A stretch of DNA of 10,213 nucleotides from CAZSPT01 sp964608895 (GTDB lineage Bacteria > Patescibacteriota > Patescibacteriia > 2-01-FULL-39-33). The stretch's first letter is position 1; each line of letters starts with the position of its first letter. The position numbers were made by a program, and so were the translations under genes. The notes under the pieces were generated by a model that was given only the letters and a program-made list of their open reading frames with translations, was not told the DNA's origin and did not search any database. The stretch spans positions 1 to 10,213 of the forward strand of contig CAZSPT010000029.1 in NCBI GenBank assembly GCA_964608895.1. The letters run 5' to 3'. Shown piece after piece: positions 6,294-10,213 of the stretch.

Positions 6294-9146
6294 TTATTCA
6301 TCAATTAAACCAGCTTGCTTTAAAGTTTGATATCGCGAATTTTTATTAAGATCATTTTTATCCTCAGCGGCTTCTTTTATTTTTTCAGCCAACTCCCGAG
6401 CCAAAGAAATATTGGCGTCAGGCAAAGCAAAAATTCCTTTAATAGAACTAATATCTCCATAATTGGCCAGCATTTCCAACTGTTCTTCGTTTAAATTACC
6501 TTGTTCCTGACTGCTAATTTCTTCGGCAGACAAACTTTTAACTGCCTCAGGGAAATTTTCATTAAAAGATCTAGTATTCGACCTTAAATCTGATAGATCA
6601 GCTTTAGCGCTGAAAGCGTGTTTAATCATTTTTTTAAGCTGTTCCGGATCTGATCCATCTCCTTTACCGCTTTCCTCTTTAATCGCTTCAACGATTGATT
6701 TTTGATATTTTTTGCCGGCTTGAGGGTTGGCTTTGCTTATTTTCTTGAAATCTTCAGGGCTCCAAAATTGAGAAGCCGACTGAACAAAAGAAGAATTTAA
6801 ATTGTTCGGATTAATATTTTTGGAAATGGCTTCTTTTTTCCGGCCGGTCAGAGCGCCTTTCAGAAACGGTTTAAATTCATCTTTATTATCCCCAGAAATT
6901 GAACTGCTAATATCAGCTCCGCCCAGCAAAGCATTTTCAATCTTCGTAGTAATTTGCTTTTTTAATTCAGAATCATTGGTGTTTAATTCAAGATTACTTA
7001 AAGAATCAGCCAAACCTTCTTCAACGTTTTTAGCGGCTTCTTTTCCTTTATTTTTTAAGTCTTTAATGTCTTTTTCATCAAAAAGATCGGCGGCGTCCTT
7101 AACAAGAGTTTTAAGTTCTTCAGGATCGTTGACATTAGCGATGACATCTCTTTTATTCTTCTGGAAATATTTTCGTTTTTCTTCCAATTCATTTTCGCCA
7201 AACACCTCATTAAATTTGGCGTGCTTTGTGCCTTCCAAAAATTTATTCCGAAGTTCTTCGTCAACTCCTCCATCACCTTTTTTAAAAGTACTAGCGTCGA
7301 CTTTTTTCCAAATTTCCTTTCGCTTCTCTTTTGACATTGAGCTATTGATTTCGCTGAGATCTTTGGCTTTTTTGGTTTGGTTAAGTAAAAATTCCGCTGT
7401 TGAATCGAAAGATTTGTCAATCTTGTCTCGGCCTTCTTCGTCAATATTTCTCATCAAATTGGAAAGATCCAAATTACCGGTAGTAACATCCGACTGAAAT
7501 TGGTCTTTCTTGAGTCCATCTTCGCTATCAGTGTACATCTCAGAATGTAGAGCGAGATTTGGATTGTATTTTCTGATATTATCGTCAAAAGTCTTTTTAA
7601 GCTCCGGCGGGAGACTTTTCCTGGTGCTGTTGATAAGGTCGACATTTTCTTCCTTGTTTTTCTCGTCATCATCTCTAATTAAACCCTTCTTAACTAAAGC
7701 TTGAGTGGCGGCCAGCCGACCATAGCGATCACCGGTTTTAGAAAGCTTTCTTAACTCTGACTCGCTTTTTCCGTCAACTTTGAGAGACTTCGCCCGATTA
7801 CTGATTTTTTCCTGTTCCCGCTTGGCGGTCGCTTCGCCAAGCTGAACGGTCTTTTTATTTAAAGCCGAACCAACAAAGGGCAGCGATCTGATTAACGGCA
7901 TATTGGCGGCTGTCCGAGAAGTCTTTTCTCGGAAACGGTAACGGTCGTCTATTCCTCGGCCGATCGCCCCGGCTCCTTTAGCGGTTCCTTTGACGGCTCC
8001 CGTCCCTATCCGCCGGGCGGTATTCTTTAAGAAGGAAATTCCTTTTCCGGCCACTTTTGAACCGGCCGCTCCGGTCATTTGAGCCATTACCAAACTGCCG
8101 ACCAAAAGACCGATAATCAATAAAAAATCAAAAAGGTCATTTGGGTCTTCCTTAACCGTCAATTTCTGACCTTTTGATTCTGACCTTTGCACAATATTAT
8201 TTGTAATCTGACCACCATCAGCATCAGAACTTCTCGGCTTATTTAAATCAACCGCTCCGGCGGTAAAGGAAAGATAAAGGAAAAAAAGCATTACCGGACC
8301 GACCACGAGATTTTTGGTAAAATTATCCCACCATTGGCCGGCGTATTTCTTACCTTGGGGGAAAGTAGTCAACAAAAAAGCGGCCGGCGAAAGAATCGTC
8401 AACAGCCAAAGCATCACTATCCGGTAGACTAAAATAATTACAATACAGGCGATTACCACCAAAGCAACCACTGAAAGAATTAAAGCGAAAATCAAGGACT
8501 TAATCACCGTCCAATCGCCGAAATCATCCAAAGAAACGCCGCCTTCCTCACTCATCTTATAAAGTTCACCAAGACCCAAAGCGGCCAAAACCACTCCTTC
8601 TCCCAAGCTCTCAAGCGGCCCGGCAAAAAAATGCATCAGCAAAGTTGAAAAATCAACCATAATGCCGACAAACATTTTGGAAAAGTTGATTAAAACCGCC
8701 ATCACCAGCAATTGAGTAAGCAGTTCTTTATAGTGATAAGTCTTTATCCGAAGAATCGTCGCCACCGCGATGACCATCAAGATGATAATAAAAAAATTAT
8801 TACAAACATCCCGAACAATCATCCAGCCGGTTTTAACCAATTCCCGATCCAAAAGAGCCTGGTCTTCAGGATATTTTATCACCACCATTAAAACTCCAAT
8901 CATTAAAGAAACCAAATAACTCATTCCAGTGGCGAGCTGATAGAGAATCCAGCCAAAAACTTCTGCTACAAAAGAAGAATCGTCTTCTTCACTTTCTTCA
9001 TTCGGTGCACCACCAAAACCATACCCCCTCATCGGTGCACCACCAAAACCATACCCCCTCACCGGCTCAGCCAAACCAAAAACCCCTCCAGCCGTTATCA
9101 AAAACAGCAGGCTGAAAATAATTGTCTTTTTTATCTTCCAAGACAT
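6294..9146 (-). CDS. VirB6/TrbL-like polytopic membrane protein with long charged tail
   Basis: This 950-residue protein starts with a signal-type hydrophobic segment (about 7-26), followed by a duplicated RGYGFGGAP motif (30-38 and 40-48) and an acidic patch. Membrane helices appear at about 60-91, 112-133, 141-175 (probably two), 213-262 (two or three), 277-298 and 337-358. The segments WMIVRDVCNNFFI and VLINFSKMFVGIMVDF are typical of the VirB6/TrbL-like proteins of candidate-phyla type IV secretion loci. These proteins form the inner-membrane channel. A Gly/Lys/Ala-rich amphipathic stretch (364-400) then leads into about 550 charged, cysteine-free, mostly helical residues with no recognised domain. 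Charge bias suggests the tail is cytoplasmic, but topology cannot be fixed by eye. The gene begins 3 bases after the PKD protein gene and ends 3 bases before the unknown protein. No Shine-Dalgarno site precedes the ATG. The channel role is inferred from family and context. Confidence 0.8.
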   Translation of the reverse strand: MSWKIKKTIIFSLLFLITAGGVFGLAEPVRGYGFGGAPMRGYGFGGAPNEESEEDDSSFVAEVFGWILYQLATGMSYLVSLMIGVLMVVIKYPEDQALLDRELVKTGWMIVRDVCNNFFIIILMVIAVATILRIKTYHYKELLTQLLVMAVLINFSKMFVGIMVDFSTLLMHFFAGPLESLGEGVVLAALGLGELYKMSEEGGVSLDDFGDWTVIKSLIFALILSVVALVVIACIVIILVYRIVMLWLLTILSPAAFLLTTFPQGKKYAGQWWDNFTKNLVVGPVMLFFLYLSFTAGAVDLNKPRSSDADGGQITNNIVQRSESKGQKLTVKEDPNDLFDFLLIIGLLVGSLVMAQMTGAAGSKVAGKGISFLKNTARRIGTGAVKGTAKGAGAIGRGIDDRYRFREKTSRTAANMPLIRSLPFVGSALNKKTVQLGEATAKREQEKISNRAKSLKVDGKSESELRKLSKTGDRYGRLAATQALVKKGLIRDDDEKNKEENVDLINSTRKSLPPELKKTFDDNIRKYNPNLALHSEMYTDSEDGLKKDQFQSDVTTGNLDLSNLMRNIDEEGRDKIDKSFDSTAEFLLNQTKKAKDLSEINSSMSKEKRKEIWKKVDASTFKKGDGGVDEELRNKFLEGTKHAKFNEVFGENELEEKRKYFQKNKRDVIANVNDPEELKTLVKDAADLFDEKDIKDLKNKGKEAAKNVEEGLADSLSNLELNTNDSELKKQITTKIENALLGGADISSSISGDNKDEFKPFLKGALTGRKKEAISKNINPNNLNSSFVQSASQFWSPEDFKKISKANPQAGKKYQKSIVEAIKEESGKGDGSDPEQLKKMIKHAFSAKADLSDLRSNTRSFNENFPEAVKSLSAEEISSQEQGNLNEEQLEMLANYGDISSIKGIFALPDANISLARELAEKIKEAAEDKNDLNKNSRYQTLKQAGLIDE
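9002..9061. repeat. Perfect 30-bp tandem duplication within the VirB6-like gene
   Basis: Two identical 30-base units (9002-9031 and 9032-9061) lie head to tail, each beginning TCGGTGCACC on the plus strand. On the coding strand they encode a 10-residue unit, RGYGFGGAP plus one further residue, twice. The next stretch (from 9062) looks like a worn third copy: the protein there reads GVFGLAEP, with a similar Gly/Phe/Ala/Pro pattern. The repeat is in frame, directly after the predicted signal segment, so copy-number change would lengthen or shorten the exported N-terminus without breaking the gene. Confidence 0.95.
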
Positions 9147-9149
9147 ATA

Positions 9150-10213
9150 TTATTTTTGAATATTGATGGTTTCAGTTTCAGTGGCTGTCTTACCCCAATT
9201 GTCCTGAATTTTTATTTCAATCGTAATTTCACACTCGGAATTATAGCAGTTGGGATTTTCCAAATTATTTATTATCTGCCAATAATCGTAAAAATGATAA
9301 AAAACAAAGGGATTTTCTAGGTGCAGCCGGTTGGCCAAATTCAGCCCGGAAGCTTTGGTTTTTATTCCATCCCCCCAGTCAACGCTATAAGAGCGTAGCG
9401 GGAGCTGATTAGAATCAACTACGGTGTTGAATGCCAGCTTATAAGTGCCTAAAGAGCCGGTTTTTTTTATTTCAATATTTTTTATGGAGGGATTTTTTCC
9501 TCCTGCCGTAATATCCCAATTTTCTCCTGATTTTTCTTGATATTCTTTGTCATCACCGGACCATTCCCAAAAACCGTAGCTCTTGGCAAAAATTTCCTGG
9601 AGCTTCTCTTTTGGTTTATTATTGCTTTTCATGTTATCCCAATAACTGACTATACATTCCTCTTCGGCCAGCGGACAGGCTAAATAATCGCCTTTAATGC
9701 CGTCTTCTGAATTCTCATCATATCCTTTAATACAGAAAGTTTTGCTTACTTCGCATTGGCCGAGAAAATTTTTATTCTTTAAAAACAAACCCAATTTATC
9801 ATCCAAGTGATAGGCGGCTCCTTCCAAAATTTCAAAACTATTTGAACTAAAAATAAATTCCGCGAAATTAATCGGCGACCGAACTCCTTCTTTGGTGGTA
9901 TACCAAGTCTCGGGCGAACCTCTCAAAGAAGCAATGGAGCCGAAAGGAAAATCTTTGGTTTCATAAGAATAGCTGTAAGGAGTTGATTCTGAGCCCAAAT
10001 CAATTTCATAATTTCCTCCTTTAGTCACCCGGGCAGTCCAAGCTTTATTAACTCCGGTTGATCCGACTGTTTTGACAATTTGATTGCATTCTCCGGTAAT
10101 TTCGCTAAAGCCGTAAGTTATTAAGCCGACCGGGAAATATTCAGCCGCGCCATCATCACCATCTCCAACAACTGTCATCACCTGAATTTTGTCAATCGGC
10201 TGATCAGTTAAAG
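9150..10213 (-). CDS. PKD-domain surface protein, C-terminal part (start lies beyond the window)
   Basis: The frame stays open from the right edge of the window to TAA at 9150-9152, giving 354 visible residues. A GTG at 10181 is not the likely start, because the same frame continues upstream without a stop (visible start LTDQPIDKIQ). The C-terminal 110 residues form a PKD-like domain. They contain QLPLRSYSVDWGDG (about 269-282 of the visible part), then FVFYHFYDY, and a final strand IEIKIQDNWGKTATETETI. PKD domains are beta-sandwich folds common in exported proteins. Further upstream are short strands, aromatic residues (SYGFWEWSGDD) and seven cysteines, including QCEVSKTFC, ACPLAEEEC and NCYNSEC pairs, which fit extracellular disulfides. 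No membrane anchor is visible, so it may be secreted or anchored through its missing N-terminus. It heads the visible operon and is probably a surface component of the secretion machine. Confidence 0.75.
   Translation of the reverse strand, partial: LTDQPIDKIQVMTVVGDGDDGAAEYFPVGLITYGFSEITGECNQIVKTVGSTGVNKAWTARVTKGGNYEIDLGSESTPYSYSYETKDFPFGSIASLRGSPETWYTTKEGVRSPINFAEFIFSSNSFEILEGAAYHLDDKLGLFLKNKNFLGQCEVSKTFCIKGYDENSEDGIKGDYLACPLAEEECIVSYWDNMKSNNKPKEKLQEIFAKSYGFWEWSGDDKEYQEKSGENWDITAGGKNPSIKNIEIKKTGSLGTYKLAFNTVVDSNQLPLRSYSVDWGDGIKTKASGLNLANRLHLENPFVFYHFYDYWQIINNLENPNCYNSECEITIEIKIQDNWGKTATETETINIQK

Noticed and set aside
6802..7497. 231-residue plus-strand frame rich in Ser and Phe
   Set aside because: It lies fully antisense to the Lys/Glu-rich tail of the VirB6-like gene. 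Complementing Lys and Glu codons gives Phe, Ser and Leu codons and few stops, so its length is a side effect.
10179..10181. GTG as start codon of the PKD protein
   Set aside because: The same reading frame continues upstream to the window edge with no stop codon, no ribosome binding site precedes the GTG, and no signal peptide follows it, although the protein appears extracellular.

Overview
The window looks like a chromosomal piece of a Candidate Phyla Radiation (Patescibacteria, probably Parcubacteria-like) bacterium. This is inferred from the gene set: a PrgI-family protein, a stand-alone TraC-like protein, a VirB4 ATPase, a VirB6/TrbL-like membrane protein with a very long tail, and a PKD-domain surface protein, in an order and style typical of these genomes. 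Other hints are the near absence of Shine-Dalgarno sites, very tight gene packing and AT-rich spacers. No taxonomic marker such as an rRNA gene is present, so the assignment is an inference.

Layout. Positions 1-317 (+) hold the AT-rich 3' end of a gene that resembles a PD-(D/E)xK restriction endonuclease. Positions 318-672 have no convincing protein gene. They contain a TATAAT box, a GC-rich island with several inverted repeats, and a hairpin followed by a T-run that fits a plus-strand terminator, so a small RNA is possible. From 10213 down to 673 everything lies on the minus strand as one operon-like run of eight genes with gaps of 14 bases or less. In transcription order these are: a PKD surface protein (5' end outside the window), a VirB6/TrbL-like polytopic protein, an unrecognised soluble protein with a Pro/Lys-rich linker, a PrgI-family (VirB3-like) protein, a TraC-like protein, a VirB4 ATPase, a VirB8/TcpC-like single-pass protein, and a ComF-family phosphoribosyltransferase. 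The promoter of this operon is not in the window.

How the genes may work together. VirB4 would power a membrane channel built around the VirB6-like, PrgI and VirB8-like proteins, with the TraC-like protein as a VirB4-associated partner and the PKD protein as an exported or surface component. This resembles the reduced type IV secretion or conjugation machinery of single-membrane (Gram-positive) bacteria. No relaxase, VirD4 coupling protein, VirB11 or pilin is visible, and a competence-type gene (comF) closes the operon. DNA uptake or an unknown cell-surface function is therefore as possible as conjugation. The parts most worth attention are the ~570-residue charged tail on the VirB6-like protein, the unknown 425-residue protein, the exact 30-bp tandem duplication just after the VirB6-like signal peptide, and the structured intergenic island.
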